Shown piece after piece: positions 17,231 to 26,963 of a stretch of DNA of 64,000 nucleotides. Source of the stretch: Bacteroidales bacterium (lineage in GTDB: Bacteria > Bacteroidota > Bacteroidia > Bacteroidales > Rikenellaceae). The notes beneath the pieces were generated by a model. It was not told the DNA's origin, searched no databases, and worked only from the letters and a program-made list of their open reading frames with translations. Each line of letters begins with the position of its first letter. Position 1 is the first letter of the stretch. The translations under genes were made by a program, and so were the position numbers. The DNA is taken from the NCBI GenBank assembly GCA_910575495.1, contig CAJTFS010000004.1:62001-126000 (forward strand), written 5' to 3'.

Positions 17231-18619
17231 ATGAAAACGCAGAGAATTGCAGAGATTCTGAAGTCGGGCGCCGTCGACACCGACGTCGTCGTCAAAGGCT
17301 GGGTGCGCACCAAGCGCGGCAACAAGAACGTGGCGTTCATCGCCCTGAACGACGGCTCGTGCGTGGGCAATATCCAGGTGGTGGTCGATTTGCAGAAGAT
17401 CGCCGAGGAGGAGCTCAAGCCCGTCACCACGGGCGCCTGCCTGCGTGTCGACGGCCGGCTGGTCGCCTCGCCCGGTTCGGGGCAGGGCGTCGAGGTGCAG
17501 GCCGACCGCATCGAGGTCTACGGAACGGCCGATCCCGAGACCTACCCCCTGCAGAAGAAGGGCCATTCGCTGGAGTTCCTGCGCGACATCGCCTACCTGC
17601 GTCCGCGTACCAATACGTTCGGCGCCGTGCTGCGCATCCGTCACGCCATGGCCTATGCCATCCACGAGTATTTCAACAAGAACGGTTTCTACTACTTCCA
17701 TACTCCCATCATCACCGCTTCGGACTGCGAGGGGGCCGGCGCCATGTTCCAGGTCACGACGCTCGACATGGCCAATCCGCCCCGCACGGAGGAGGGCAAG
17801 GTCGATTTCTCGCAGGATTTCTTCGGCCGCGCCTGCAACCTCACCGTCTCGGGACAGCTGGAGGGTGAGCTGGGCGCTCTGTCGCTGGGCCGCATCTACA
17901 CCTTCGGCCCTACGTTCCGCGCCGAGAATTCCAACACGCCGCGCCATGCTTCGGAGTTCTGGATGATCGAGCCCGAAGCGGCGTTCTTCGAACTGGAGGA
18001 CAACATGGAGCTGGCCGAGGACTTCCTCAAGTACCTGATCCGCTATGCGCTGGACAACTGCCGCGAAGACCTCGAATTCATGAACAAGATGTGGGACCGG
18101 GGGCTGATCGAACGGCTCGAATTCGTGCTGGCCAACGACTTCAAGCGCCTCGACTACACCGAGGGCATCGAGATACTGAAGGCTTCGGGCCGCAAGTTCG
18201 AGTTCCCGTGCGAATGGGGCTGCGACCTCCAGTCGGAGCACGAGCGCTACCTGGTCGAGGAGCATTTCAAGCGCCCCGTCATTCTGATCAACTATCCCAA
18301 GGAGATCAAGGCTTTCTACATGAAGCAGAACGACGACGGCAAGACCGTACGCGGAATGGACGTCTTGTTCCCCGGAATAGGCGAGATTATCGGCGGTTCG
18401 GAGCGCGAGGCCGATTATGGCAAACTCTGTGCAAGGGTGAAGGAACTCGGTATGAACGAGCGGGAACTCTGGTGGTACCTCGATACGCGCCGCTGGGGCT
18501 CGGCTCCGCACTCCGGATTCGGTCTGGGCTTCGACCGGCTGCTGATCTTCGTGACGGGCCTTACCAACATCCGCGATGTGCAGCCTTTCCCGCGCACGCC
18601 GCAGCACGCCGATTTCTGA
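17231..18619 (+). CDS. asnS: Asparaginyl-tRNA synthetase
   Basis: This 462-residue class IIb synthetase charges tRNA-Asn. It has the N-terminal OB-fold anticodon-binding domain ([21 protein letters not shown]), then the class II core: motif 2 in [20 protein letters not shown] and motif 3 in [17 protein letters not shown]. The C-terminal [12 protein letters not shown] is typical of AsnRS and AspRS; the FRAENSNT sequence favours Asn specificity. It has a clear promoter and is followed by a repeat element and rpoN. Confidence 0.97.
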   Translation: MKTQRIAEILKSGAVDTDVVVKGWVRTKRGNKNVAFIALNDGSCVGNIQVVVDLQKIAEEELKPVTTGACLRVDGRLVASPGSGQGVEVQADRIEVYGTADPETYPLQKKGHSLEFLRDIAYLRPRTNTFGAVLRIRHAMAYAIHEYFNKNGFYYFHTPIITASDCEGAGAMFQVTTLDMANPPRTEEGKVDFSQDFFGRACNLTVSGQLEGELGALSLGRIYTFGPTFRAENSNTPRHASEFWMIEPEAAFFELEDNMELAEDFLKYLIRYALDNCREDLEFMNKMWDRGLIERLEFVLANDFKRLDYTEGIEILKASGRKFEFPCEWGCDLQSEHERYLVEEHFKRPVILINYPKEIKAFYMKQNDDGKTVRGMDVLFPGIGEIIGGSEREADYGKLCARVKELGMNERELWWYLDTRRWGSAPHSGFGLGFDRLLIFVTGLTNIRDVQPFPRTPQHADF

Positions 18620-18774
18620 AATTAAGAATTGAAAATGGAAAATCGGGCAGCGGCCGTGCTGTTCAGACCGGGCCGCATGGGGTTCTTTCGCCGGCCTTGC
18701 GCCGTGCGGGTGCGCCGAGAGCGGACGCAGGCCGGGACCGTCGGCTGCGGTTTTTCATTCTTAATTATTAATTG
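18619..18774. repeat. AT-rich inverted-arm element between asnS and rpoN
   Basis: The left arm (aaattaagaattgaaaatgg) starts on the last base of the asnS stop codon. The right arm (tttttcattcttaattatta) has opposite polarity. A GC-rich core of about 100 bases with no conserved frame separates them. This is one of the best-formed copies of the family. Confidence 0.65.
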
Positions 18775-18783
18775 GAAGGCGGT

Positions 18784-20205
18784 ATGGCCATCAATCAGCG
18801 ACAGATCATTTCTCTTCAACAGAAGCTCTCTCCGCAGCAGATCCAGATGATCAAGCTGCTGGAGCTGCCCACCGTGCAGCTCGAGCAGCGCATCAAGCAG
18901 GAGATCGAGGACAACATCGTGCTCGAAGAGGAGGAGCGCTCGCCCGAGGAGGAGACGGAGCCCCAGCAGATTTCGGTCGAGGAGTACCTGCGCGAGGACG
19001 ACACGCCGGCCTACAAAAGCCGCATCAACAACTACTCCAAGGACGACAAGCAGCGTCCCGTCTTTCTGACGGGCGGCCGGTCGTTGCAGGAGTACCTGGT
19101 CGAGCAGCTGCAGTACCGCAACCTCTCCGAGCGCGACATGCGGCTGGCGGTCTACCTCATCGGCAGCATCGACGAGGACGGTTACCTGCGCCGCGACCTG
19201 GAGTCGGTGGCCGACGACATCGCCTTTTCGGTGGGCGTCGAGACCACGGCCGAGGAGCTGGAGCGCCTGCTGGGGATCATCCACGAGCTGGAGCCTGCCG
19301 GCGTCGGGGCCCGCAACCTGCGCGAATGCCTCCTGCTGCAGATGGAGCAGACGCCCATGAATTCGCGGGCGCGGCGCCTGGCCCGCAAGATACTGACCTC
19401 CTACTTCGAGGAGTTCGTCAAGAAGCATTACGAGAAACTCATCGCCCGCCTGCAGGTCTCCGAGGAGGATTTCCGCGAGGCCATCGCCGAGATCCGGCGC
19501 CTGTCGCCCAAACCGGGCAACCTCTACGCCGAGGGGGGCACCGACACGACGCCCTACATCATCCCCGATTTCATCCTCGACTGCCAGGACGGCCACTTCC
19601 AGCTCTCGCTCAACTCCTACAACGTGCCCGAGGTGCGGATCAACCGCCGTTATGTGGAGATGATCCGCGACATGGTTTCGTCCGACGGCAGCGTCCGCGA
19701 CAAGGACAAGGAGGCGATCCAGTTCGTCAAGAGCAAGATCGACTCGGCCAAGTGGTTCATTTCGGCCATCAAGCAGCGCCACGACACCCTGATGCGGACC
19801 ATGCAGACCATCCTCGACTACCAGCAGGAGTATTTCAAGGACGGCGACCAATCGAAGCTGCGGCCCATGATCCTCAAGGACATCGCCGACCGCACGTCGC
19901 TCGACGTCTCGACCATCTCGCGCGTGGTCAACAGCAAGTATGTGCAGACGCAGTTCGGCATCATCCTGCTGAAGTCGCTCTTTTCGGAGGCCATGCAGAC
20001 CGAGTCGGGCGAGGAGGTGTCGAGTTACGAGATCAAGAACATCCTGCAGCGGTGCATCGATGAGGAGGACAAGCGCCATCCGCTCACCGACGAGACGCTT
20101 ATGGATATTCTCAACGCCAAGGGCTACCGCATTGCGCGGCGCACGGTGGCCAAGTACCGCGAAATGCTCAACATCCCCGTGGCACGGCTGCGGAAACAGA
20201 TTTAG
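18784..20205 (+). CDS. rpoN: RNA polymerase sigma-54 factor
   Basis: The 473-residue factor directs RNA polymerase to -24/-12 promoters that need enhancer-binding activators. Seen are the Gln-rich region I (SLQQKLSPQQIQMIKLLELP), an acidic region II (VLEEEERSPEEETEPQQ), the core-binding domain, the helix-turn-helix DVSTISRVVNSKYVQT, and the RpoN box ARRTVAKYREMLNIP near residue 450. I use the ATG reading MAINQRQIISL, which gives the usual N-terminus. No sigma-54 activator gene is in the window. It probably shares the asnS transcript across the repeat between them. Confidence 0.97.
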   Translation: MAINQRQIISLQQKLSPQQIQMIKLLELPTVQLEQRIKQEIEDNIVLEEEERSPEEETEPQQISVEEYLREDDTPAYKSRINNYSKDDKQRPVFLTGGRSLQEYLVEQLQYRNLSERDMRLAVYLIGSIDEDGYLRRDLESVADDIAFSVGVETTAEELERLLGIIHELEPAGVGARNLRECLLLQMEQTPMNSRARRLARKILTSYFEEFVKKHYEKLIARLQVSEEDFREAIAEIRRLSPKPGNLYAEGGTDTTPYIIPDFILDCQDGHFQLSLNSYNVPEVRINRRYVEMIRDMVSSDGSVRDKDKEAIQFVKSKIDSAKWFISAIKQRHDTLMRTMQTILDYQQEYFKDGDQSKLRPMILKDIADRTSLDVSTISRVVNSKYVQTQFGIILLKSLFSEAMQTESGEEVSSYEIKNILQRCIDEEDKRHPLTDETLMDILNAKGYRIARRTVAKYREMLNIPVARLRKQI

Positions 20206-20685
20206 GTAAGGTGAAAGGTGAAAAGTGAGGGCTGAAAAGTGAAAAGTCTTTTTCGGACGGTTGCCCTGCCATTCTGAAAAGCATGGCGACGAAGAATCTG
20301 TTTTCCATCCCTCCGCTCGAAGGAACCCTGCCCTCCCTAACTTTGTTTTCCCTGCTGCACTGCATTCGTCTTTATCCCGTTGCCCGGCTGGGGGCGGTCG
20401 CGCAAGACGCGAGCCGGCCGACGAAGAATTTGTTTCATCCGCATTTTTTCTCCAACTCCGGCCTCGTCATTCTGAGGAGAGCCGCAGGCCGACGAAGAAT
20501 CCCTTTCCCTGCTTCCTCATCCGGGGACGGCGATGCAGCGAAAGTTCCGGATGCGTCAACAAAGGCAGATGCAGATTCGCGCCGGTAAGAAATACCATCT
20601 GCAATTCATAATTTGTCCCGGAAATCGTGCGAATTTCGGATTCTTGATTTAATTTTGAATTGTGAATCATGAATTGTGAATTTTT
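20206..20685. repeat. Repeat-filled gap, no gene
   Basis: This 480-base gap holds a patchwork of repeats and no credible coding frame. In order: a tgaaaggtgaaaagtg arm (20209-20249), a cattctg...gacgaagaatc motif (20270-20305), a tgcactgcattcgtcttt motif related to the direct repeats near 36.9 kb, a REP-like hairpin (20379-20418), a second cattctg...gacgaagaatcc motif (20467-20507) and an AT-rich inverted-arm element (20601-20685) ending just before the next gene. The same motifs recur at 36.6-37.1 kb. Confidence 0.7.
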
Positions 20686-20689
20686 TCGG

Positions 20690-21292
20690 ATGACAAATCT
20701 CGCTCGCGCCCTCTCCTGGCTTCTCCATCCTTTGGTGCTGCCGGTCTATCTGGTCGTTTTTCTGCTCACGGCCACTCCGTTCGCCTTCTGTTCGGGCAGT
20801 GTCCGGTTCTATTTTGCCTGGGTCATCCTGCTCTGCGGCGTCGTCATCCCCGTCTTGTCGGTGGGGGTGCTCCGTTCGTTGGGCCGCATCTCCGACTGGC
20901 GTATCGACAGCCGGCGCGAGCGCCGGTGGCCCCTGATGATCGGGGCGCTCTGTTACCTGCTCTGCGCCGTAGCTCTCGCCCGGGTGCCGTCGCTCGTCTT
21001 CCTGCGCAAATTCATGTTGGCCGCCGCCTGTTGCGAAATCATGTGCCTGGTCGTGTCGCAGCGGTGGAAAATCAGCCTTCACCTCACCGCTATGGGCGCT
21101 GCCGTGGCTCTGTTGGCCATCATGAGTTTCGCCGATCCCGGACGTTCGCTCGTGCCGCTGGCCGTAGCGATCTTCGCTGCCGGCGCCCTCGCTTCCGCGC
21201 GTCTCTTGCTCGGATGCCATAACAGCGCTCAGGTGTTCGCCGGGTTTTGCGGCGGCTTCGCCGTCACGGCCGTGACGATGCTCTTTTTCTGA
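20690..21292 (+). CDS. PAP2-like integral membrane protein
   Basis: The 200-residue protein has about six membrane segments. It resembles divergent PAP2-superfamily phosphatases: DWRIDSRRERRWPL is like the first PAP2 motif, KISLHLTAMG sits where PSGH would be, and SARLLLGCHNSAQVFAGF is like the third motif with its His. The central Ser-Gly-His is not conserved, so activity is doubtful. I prefer the ATG giving MTNLARALSW, because an upstream in-frame ATG lies inside the AT-rich repeat arm. It converges on gdhA across a long palindrome. Confidence 0.7.
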   Translation: MTNLARALSWLLHPLVLPVYLVVFLLTATPFAFCSGSVRFYFAWVILLCGVVIPVLSVGVLRSLGRISDWRIDSRRERRWPLMIGALCYLLCAVALARVPSLVFLRKFMLAAACCEIMCLVVSQRWKISLHLTAMGAAVALLAIMSFADPGRSLVPLAVAIFAAGALASARLLLGCHNSAQVFAGFCGGFAVTAVTMLFF

Positions 21293-21331
21293 CCTGCGCG
21301 GGGCCGGTTTTTCCGCTCGATCGTTGACCAT

Positions 21332-21373
21332 ACGCGACACCCCGGCCGTGCATGCACGGCCGGGGTGTCGCGT
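21332..21373. terminator. 42-bp perfect palindrome, bidirectional terminator
   Basis: The two halves (acgcgacaccccggccgtgca and its complement) pair without mismatch. The palindrome lies 40 bases past the PAP2-like gene and 16 bases past the end of gdhA, which face each other. There is no long T run, so termination would depend on the very stable GC stem. Confidence 0.75.
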
Positions 21374-21388
21374 TGTTCGGGGCGGGGG

Positions 21389-22744
21389 TCAGACGCAGCC
21401 TTGGGCAAGCATGGCGTTGGCCACTTTCATGAAACCGCCGATGTTGGCTCCCGCAACGTAGTTCACATAGCCGTCGGGCTGCGTGCCGTAGCGTACGCAG
21501 ACCGCGTGGATGTTGCGCATGATTTCGTGCAGCCGGGCGTCCACCTCCTCGGGGGTCCACGCCAGCCGCATGGAGTTCTGGCACATTTCGAGTCCCGAGG
21601 TCGCCACGCCGCCGGCGTTGGCCGCCTTGCCGGGGGCATAGAGCAGCCGGTGCTGCCGGAAGATGCGGATCGCCTCGGGCATCGAGGGCATGTTGGCCCC
21701 TTCCGCCACGCACATGCAGCCGTGATCGACCAAGGCCTGCGCATCGTCGCCGTCCAGCTCGTTCTGCGTTGCGCAGGGCATCGCCACGTCGCACGCCACG
21801 CCCCACGGGCGTTCGCCGGGATGGTAGGTCGCCTGCGGGTAGCGGTCGGCGTACTCCCCGATGCGGCCGCGGAAGACGTTTTTCAGCTCCATGACATATT
21901 CCAGCTTCGCTGCGTCGATCCCCTCGGGGTCGTGGACGTAGCCCGACGAGTCGGAGAGGGTGACCACCTTGGCGCCTAACTGCGCGGCCTTTTCGCAGGC
22001 GTATTGGGCCACGTTGCCCGAGCCTGAGATGCAGACCCGCTTGCCGGCCAGGCTGTCGCCGCGTGCGGCGAGCATCTCCTCGGCGAAGTAGCAGACGCCG
22101 TAGCCCGTCGCTTCGGGGCGCAGCGGACTGCCGCCCCAGTCGCGGCCCTTGCCCGTGAGGGTGCCGGTGAATTCGTCGCGCAGCCGCTTGTATTGTCCGA
22201 ACATATAGCCGATTTCGCGGCCGCCCACGCCGATGTCGCCCGCCGGAACGTCGGTATCCTGTCCGATGTGGCGCTGCAGCTCGGTCATGAACGACTGGCA
22301 GAACTTCATCACTTCGTTGTCCGACTTGCCCTTGGGATTGAAGTCCGAACCGCCTTTGCCGCCGCCCATGGGCAGGGTCGTCAGGCTGTTCTTGAAGGTC
22401 TGTTCGAAAGCCAGGAACTTCAGGATCGAAAGGTTGACCGAGGCATGGAAGCGGATGCCGCCCTTGTAGGGGCCGATGGCGCTGTTCATCTGCACGCGGT
22501 AGCCGCGGTTGATCTCGATCTCGCCCCGGTCGTTGAGCCACGGCACGCGGAAGATGATCACGCGTTCGGGTTCGGCGATGCGTTCCAGAATCTTCATCTG
22601 TTGCAGCACGGGGCTGGCCGCGATGTGGGGCGCCAGCGATTCGGCCACTTCGCGTACGGCCTGGTGGAACTCGGGCTCGTTGGGGTTGCGGGCGATGAGC
22701 TGCGCCATGAAGGTTTCGACGTAACGGTCGGGGTTGGTTTCCAT
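21389..22744 (-). CDS. gdhA: NADP-type glutamate dehydrogenase
   Basis: This 451-residue hexameric-type enzyme interconverts 2-oxoglutarate plus ammonia and glutamate. Catalytic motifs are clear: GYRVQMNSAIGPYKGGIRFH, LPMGGGKGGSDFNPKGK with the catalytic Lys, PAGDIGVGGREIGYMFGQYK, the Rossmann segment GKRVCISGSGNVAQYA, and ATSGLEMCQNSMRL near the end. I use the ATG reading METNPDRYVETF, which gives normal length. An in-frame ATG 11 codons upstream overlaps the -7 element of the promoter, so it is unlikely to be used. Confidence 0.96.
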   Translation of the reverse strand: METNPDRYVETFMAQLIARNPNEPEFHQAVREVAESLAPHIAASPVLQQMKILERIAEPERVIIFRVPWLNDRGEIEINRGYRVQMNSAIGPYKGGIRFHASVNLSILKFLAFEQTFKNSLTTLPMGGGKGGSDFNPKGKSDNEVMKFCQSFMTELQRHIGQDTDVPAGDIGVGGREIGYMFGQYKRLRDEFTGTLTGKGRDWGGSPLRPEATGYGVCYFAEEMLAARGDSLAGKRVCISGSGNVAQYACEKAAQLGAKVVTLSDSSGYVHDPEGIDAAKLEYVMELKNVFRGRIGEYADRYPQATYHPGERPWGVACDVAMPCATQNELDGDDAQALVDHGCMCVAEGANMPSMPEAIRIFRQHRLLYAPGKAANAGGVATSGLEMCQNSMRLAWTPEEVDARLHEIMRNIHAVCVRYGTQPDGYVNYVAGANIGGFMKVANAMLAQGCV

Positions 22745-22774
22745 GGAGGGATTGTTTTTGAGGGTTTCCGATTT

Positions 22775-22806
22775 CAAAAATAGGCGGTCGAGGTGTGTTT
22801 TGCAAA
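22775..22806 (-). promoter_or_regulatory. gdhA promoter
   Basis: On the minus strand TTTG (22806-22803) and TATTTTTG (22782-22775) are 20 bases apart, a full match to the Bacteroidota consensus. The expected start is about 25 bases upstream of the gdhA ATG, supporting the shorter reading of the gene. Confidence 0.75.
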
Positions 22807-23080
22807 TTCTTTAATAACCTGCATTCCCTCGCCTCGTGCCCTCCCGGCCGGTTTTTCTTATTGTTTTCCGCCTGCCGGCTCTCCGCCGGTTAGAGATGGA
22901 AACAAAAATGCCGGATTGGCCAAGAATCCGACATTTATCAAAAAGTTATCGACTTTTTCGGCCGCCCGGCCTTTTCGGGCTGTTTTCGCACGGCCGGCTC
23001 CTGGCGGGTTCGCGCCATTGCGTCGCACCCGTTTGTCTTTTCGTCCGGTTGGCTCCGGAGCCCGGGGGTGCGTCGTCCCC
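22807..23080. other. Intergenic region between gdhA and the DUF4923 gene
   Basis: No gene is seen in this stretch. It includes a small hairpin (aaaaagt-tatcg-acttttt, 22940-22958) that could stop transcripts of the minus-strand nadE-DUF4923 pair before they enter gdhA, and GC-rich sequence with several short ccggc inverted repeats. Confidence 0.5.
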
Positions 23081-23692
23081 TTATTCCCGGCGGTCGAACC
23101 GAAAGCCGACGTAGACGTTGTCGTAGCTCTCCAGCAGCTGCGAGACGGTCGAAAGGGCCGTGATGTGCTCGCCCACGGCCGTTATCATGTCTACGACGCG
23201 TGTCACCGGAAAGACGACCTGCAGTTCGCTGCCGCTGATGTAGGCGTGGCCCGGCACCGTGCAGAGATCGTATTTCCCCTTGGTGAAGTGCAGTGCAACG
23301 GCGTGCGTGGCCGCATCGAATTCGTAGGTGCCGCTCAGCGTGCGGGAGCCGAAGTTCGCCGTGAAGGCTCCCTTGTCGTCGAACGAGAAGCCGCAGGCTC
23401 CCGGCTCGATTCCCGCCAGCAGATAGGCGCGTTCCAGCTTGCCGGCCACGGAGGTCTCGAGTGCCGCGCCGCCCGCTTCGGCCGCCCAGTTTTCGCTTTC
23501 GAACTTCACGCCCGGGGCCGTGTAGTCCCAGTTCCCGATCAGCCCCCGGCGGGTCAGTTCGCCGTCGGTGGCCTTGTCGATAAGGGTGGTTGCCGCCTGC
23601 TTGAGCATCTCTTTCCAGCTCTGGGCGGCGGCATCGCCCGCCGCGAGGAGCAGCAGGAGCGTCAGCAGCAGGGTATGCGTCGTGCGTGTCAT
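23081..23692 (-). CDS. DUF4923 family secreted protein
   Basis: The 203-residue protein has a signal peptide (LLLTLLLLLAAGDAAAQ) and then matches the layout of the Bacteroidota DUF4923 family: WKEMLKQAATTLIDKATDG, GLIGNWDYTAPGVKFESENW, and a later beta-rich lipocalin-like portion (GAFTANFGSRTLSGTYEFD). The function of the family is not known. It starts four bases after nadE and is likely translated from the same message. There is no lipobox, so it should be periplasmic or exported rather than lipid-anchored. Confidence 0.75.
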   Translation of the reverse strand: MTRTTHTLLLTLLLLLAAGDAAAQSWKEMLKQAATTLIDKATDGELTRRGLIGNWDYTAPGVKFESENWAAEAGGAALETSVAGKLERAYLLAGIEPGACGFSFDDKGAFTANFGSRTLSGTYEFDAATHAVALHFTKGKYDLCTVPGHAYISGSELQVVFPVTRVVDMITAVGEHITALSTVSQLLESYDNVYVGFRFDRRE

Positions 23693-23696
23693 GGTG

Positions 23697-25622
23697 TCAG
23701 AGGGTTTCGAGTTCCTGCAGCCAGGCGGCCGCCGAAGCGTCGGAGGGCATGCGCCAGTCGCCGCGCGGCGAGAGGGCCGCCGAACCCACCTTGGGGCCGT
23801 CGGGCATGGCCGAACGCTTGAACTGCTGGGCGAAGAAGCGGCGGAAGAAGACGCAGAGCCACTCGTGGATCGTGGCGCGGTCGTAGCTGCCGCGGAACGC
23901 CGTCTCGGCCAGGAAGAGGATTTTGGCCGGGCCGGCGCCCAGACGCAGGAAGTGGTAGAGGAAGAAGTCGTGGAGCTCGTAGGGGCCCACCAGGTCCTCG
24001 GTCTTCTGGGCGATGCGTCCCTCGTCGTCGGCCGGCAGCAGCTCGGGGCTCACGGGGGTGTCGAGGATGTCGAGAAGCGTGGCGCGCGTGGCGGCGTCGC
24101 GCTCGGTGTCGGCGGCCCACTTCACCAGATGGCGCACCAAGGTCTTGGGCACCGAAGCGTTGACGCCGTACATCGACATCTGGTCGCCGTTGTAGGTTGC
24201 CCAGCCCAAGGCCAGTTCGCTCAGGTCGCCCGTGCCGACGACCAGCCCGCCCTCCATGTTGGCCACATCCATCAGAATCTGCGTGCGTTCGCGCGCCTGG
24301 GCGTTTTCGTAGGCTGTCGAGCGGTCGGAGGGCTCCATGCCTATGTCTTTCATGTGCTGGATGCAGGCGTCGCGGATGGGGATTTCGCGAAGCGTGACGC
24401 CCAGTCCGCGCATCAGTTCCAGCGCGTTGTTGTAGGTGCGGTCGGTGGTGCCGAAGCCCGGCATGGTGATGCCCACGATGCCCGAACGCCCGATGCCCAG
24501 AAAATCGAACGCCCGCACCGTGACCAGCAGCGCCAGCGTCGAGTCGAGCCCTCCCGAAATGCCGACGACGGCCCGTTGACACCCCGTGTGGCGCAGCCGC
24601 CGGGCCAGACCGTGGGCCTGGATGCGGAAGATCTCTTCGCAGCGTTCGTTGCGGTGCGCCTCGTCCTTGGGGACGAAGGGCAGCGGGTCGATGTCGCGGT
24701 CGAGGGCCGCGGCGCGCAGTCCCTGCGGAATCTCCATCTCGATGACGGTGTTTTCGGAGGCGCCGTCGCGGCGGCGGAACGAAGTGTTGCGGCGGCGTTC
24801 GAACTCCAGCCGCTGGATGTCCACGTCGGCCACGACGAGCTGTTCATCGGCCGAGAAACGCTCCGCCTCGCGCAGGATCGTGCCGTTTTCGGCGATCAGG
24901 GCGTTGCCCGCGAAGACCAGATCGGTGGAGGACTCGCCCATGCCGGCCGAGCAGTAGACGTAGGCAGCGAGCGTGCGGGCCGACTGCTGGGCCACGAGCT
25001 GCCGCAGGTAGGCGTGCTTGCCCGCCGTCTCGGGCGAAGCCGAGAGGTTGAAGATCGCCTTGGCGCCGTCGAGCGCCAGGTGCGACGAAGGGGGAACGGC
25101 GGTCCAGAGGTCCTCGCAGATTTCGACGCCGAACTCGGTGCCGTTGACCTCGAAAGTGAGGTCGGCGCCGAAGTCGGCCTGCTGCCCGGCGGCGGCGATC
25201 CGCTCCTCCGCGATGCCCTCGCCCGAGGCGAACCAGCGGGTTTCGTAGAACTCCCCGTAGTCGGGGATATGGATTTTGGGCACGACGCCCAGCACGCGGC
25301 CCTGGGTGAAGACCGCGGCGCAGTTGTAGAGCGTGGAGCCGTGGCGCAGCGGAACGCCCGCGATGACGGTGAGGGGCAGCTTGCGCGTGGCCCTCACGAT
25401 CTCGGCCAACGCCTCGTCGGCCGCGTCGAGCAGGGTGGACTGCAACAGCAGATCGCCGCACGTGTATCCGGTGACGGCCAGCTCGGGGAAGACGACGATC
25501 TCCACACCGCGGCGCGCGGCCTCCTCGGTCAGAGCGATGATGCGCCCGGCGTTGTGCGCGCAGTCGGCGACCCGCACCAGCGGAACGGCCGCGGCGACTT
25601 TCAGAAAACCGAAATTATCCAA
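23697..25622 (-). CDS. nadE: Glutamine-hydrolysing NAD+ synthase
   Basis: This 641-residue enzyme amidates nicotinate adenine dinucleotide to NAD using glutamine. The N-terminal nitrilase-type domain has its Glu in FPELAVTGY, Lys in [14 protein letters not shown] and Cys in VEICEDLW. The C-terminal synthetase domain has the PP-loop [15 protein letters not shown] and [13 protein letters not shown]. The natural N-terminus appears to be [17 protein letters not shown], which begins at a TTG codon. The frame stays open for 33 more codons upstream, but that part is the AT-rich repeat, so I treat it as non-coding. Together with nadC it represents NAD synthesis in this window. Confidence 0.93.
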   Translation of the reverse strand: MDNFGFLKVAAAVPLVRVADCAHNAGRIIALTEEAARRGVEIVVFPELAVTGYTCGDLLLQSTLLDAADEALAEIVRATRKLPLTVIAGVPLRHGSTLYNCAAVFTQGRVLGVVPKIHIPDYGEFYETRWFASGEGIAEERIAAAGQQADFGADLTFEVNGTEFGVEICEDLWTAVPPSSHLALDGAKAIFNLSASPETAGKHAYLRQLVAQQSARTLAAYVYCSAGMGESSTDLVFAGNALIAENGTILREAERFSADEQLVVADVDIQRLEFERRRNTSFRRRDGASENTVIEMEIPQGLRAAALDRDIDPLPFVPKDEAHRNERCEEIFRIQAHGLARRLRHTGCQRAVVGISGGLDSTLALLVTVRAFDFLGIGRSGIVGITMPGFGTTDRTYNNALELMRGLGVTLREIPIRDACIQHMKDIGMEPSDRSTAYENAQARERTQILMDVANMEGGLVVGTGDLSELALGWATYNGDQMSMYGVNASVPKTLVRHLVKWAADTERDAATRATLLDILDTPVSPELLPADDEGRIAQKTEDLVGPYELHDFFLYHFLRLGAGPAKILFLAETAFRGSYDRATIHEWLCVFFRRFFAQQFKRSAMPDGPKVGSAALSPRGDWRMPSDASAAAWLQELETL

Positions 25623-25628
25623 TTTATT

Positions 25629-25748
25629 AAGGTGAAAGGTGAAAGGTGAAAGGTTAAAGGTGAAAAGTGAAAAGCGATTCACGCCCGAAAACCTGCCCGA
25701 AAGGGAACGGGCGATTTTCACCTTTCACTTTTCAATGCTCACTTTTAT
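25629..25748. repeat. AT-rich inverted-arm element between nadE and pepT
   Basis: The left arm is a near-perfect short tandem of ggtgaaaggtgaaaggtgaa (25629-25674). The right arm has the opposite sense (ttttcacctttcacttttca, 25713-25748). The core is about 38 bases. The arms abut the nadE TTG start on one side and run into the pepT stop on the other. Confidence 0.7.
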
Positions 25749-26962
25749 TCGGCCCACAGCTGCGCGAGGTTGAGGATCACCTGCTGGGCCTTGCGCATGG
25801 TGGTGAGCGAACAGTATTCGAATTTGCCGTGGAAGTTCATGCCTCCGGTGAAGAGGTTGGGGCAGGGCAGCCCCATGAACGAGAGCCGTGCGCCGTCGGT
25901 GCCGCCGCGGATAGGCCGCACAAGGGGCTTGACGCCGGCCATCTCCATGGCTTCGACCGCCTTGTCGATCACCTGCGGATGGGGCTCCACCATCTTGCGC
26001 ATGTTGAAGTACTGGTCGCGGATCGTCAGACTCAGCACCCCGTCGCCGTACTTCTTGTTGAGCAGGTCGACGGCCGACCACATGAAGACCTTCTTCTGTT
26101 CGAACTTCTCGGCGTCGTGGTCGCGGATGATGTAGCTCACCGAGGCTTTCTCGACCGTGCCGTTGAGCCCCACGCAGTGGCAGAATCCCTCGTAGCCCTC
26201 GGTGTACTGGGGCTTCTCGGCCGCCGGCAGCAGGTTTTGCAGGTCGCAGGCCACCTCGATGGCATTGATCATCTTGCCCTTGGCATAGCCCGGGTGGACG
26301 TTGCGGCCCTGTATCTCGATCTTGGCGCTCGCGGCGTTGAAGTTCTCGTATTCGAGTTCACCCTCCATGCCGCCGTCGACCGTGTAGGCGAAGTCGGCGC
26401 CGAAGGCCGCCACGTCGAAGTGGTCGACGCCGCGGCCCACCTCCTCGTCGGGGGTGAAGCCGATGCGGATCTTGCCGTGCCGCACCTCGGGATGGGTCAT
26501 CAGATACTCCGCCGCGGTCATGATCTCGGCCACGCCGGCTTTGTCGTCGGCGCCCAGGAGGGTGGTGCCGTCGGTGTGGATCAGGGTGTGGCCCTTGAAG
26601 AATGCCAGTTCGGGGAACTCGGCCACGCACATGGTCAGATGGCCGTTCAGCACGATGTCGCCGCCGTCGTATTCGTCGATGACGCGGGGCTTGACGTCGG
26701 CGCCGCTCATGTCGGGCGAGGTGTCGACATGGGCGATGAAGCCGACGACCGGGGCGTTCTCGAGTCCCGGCGTGGCGGGAATCGTGCCCATGACGTAGCC
26801 GTGGCGGTCCATCTCCACGTCGGTCAGCCCGAGCATCTTCATCTCGTCGCGCAGGTCGGCGAGTAGCACTTTCTGCTTCTCGGTCGAGGGGAAGGTCGTG
26901 CTCTCCTCCGACGACTGGGTGTCGTAGGAGACGTATTTCAGAAAACGTTCTTTGAGGTCCAT
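25745..26962 (-). CDS. pepT: Peptidase T (tripeptide aminopeptidase)
   Basis: This 405-residue cytosolic zinc aminopeptidase releases the N-terminal residue of tripeptides (M20B family). Metal-site motifs include FIAHVDTSPD (His, Asp), LGADDKAGVAEIM and TPDEEVGRGVDHFD with the catalytic Glu pair, and the C-terminal IRGGTDGARLSFMGLPCPNLF. Length is normal. A paired repeat element precedes the start and another touches the stop. The downstream neighbour in transcription is nadE; upstream is the oligopeptide transporter, which suits a role in using imported peptides. Confidence 0.96.
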   Translation of the reverse strand: MDLKERFLKYVSYDTQSSEESTTFPSTEKQKVLLADLRDEMKMLGLTDVEMDRHGYVMGTIPATPGLENAPVVGFIAHVDTSPDMSGADVKPRVIDEYDGGDIVLNGHLTMCVAEFPELAFFKGHTLIHTDGTTLLGADDKAGVAEIMTAAEYLMTHPEVRHGKIRIGFTPDEEVGRGVDHFDVAAFGADFAYTVDGGMEGELEYENFNAASAKIEIQGRNVHPGYAKGKMINAIEVACDLQNLLPAAEKPQYTEGYEGFCHCVGLNGTVEKASVSYIIRDHDAEKFEQKKVFMWSAVDLLNKKYGDGVLSLTIRDQYFNMRKMVEPHPQVIDKAVEAMEMAGVKPLVRPIRGGTDGARLSFMGLPCPNLFTGGMNFHGKFEYCSLTTMRKAQQVILNLAQLWAE

Positions 26963-26963
26963 T

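Noticed and set aside
20261..20611. Two short plus-strand frames after rpoN
   Set aside because: They consist of translated repeat modules (same motifs as at 36.6-37.1 kb) and have no independent protein features.
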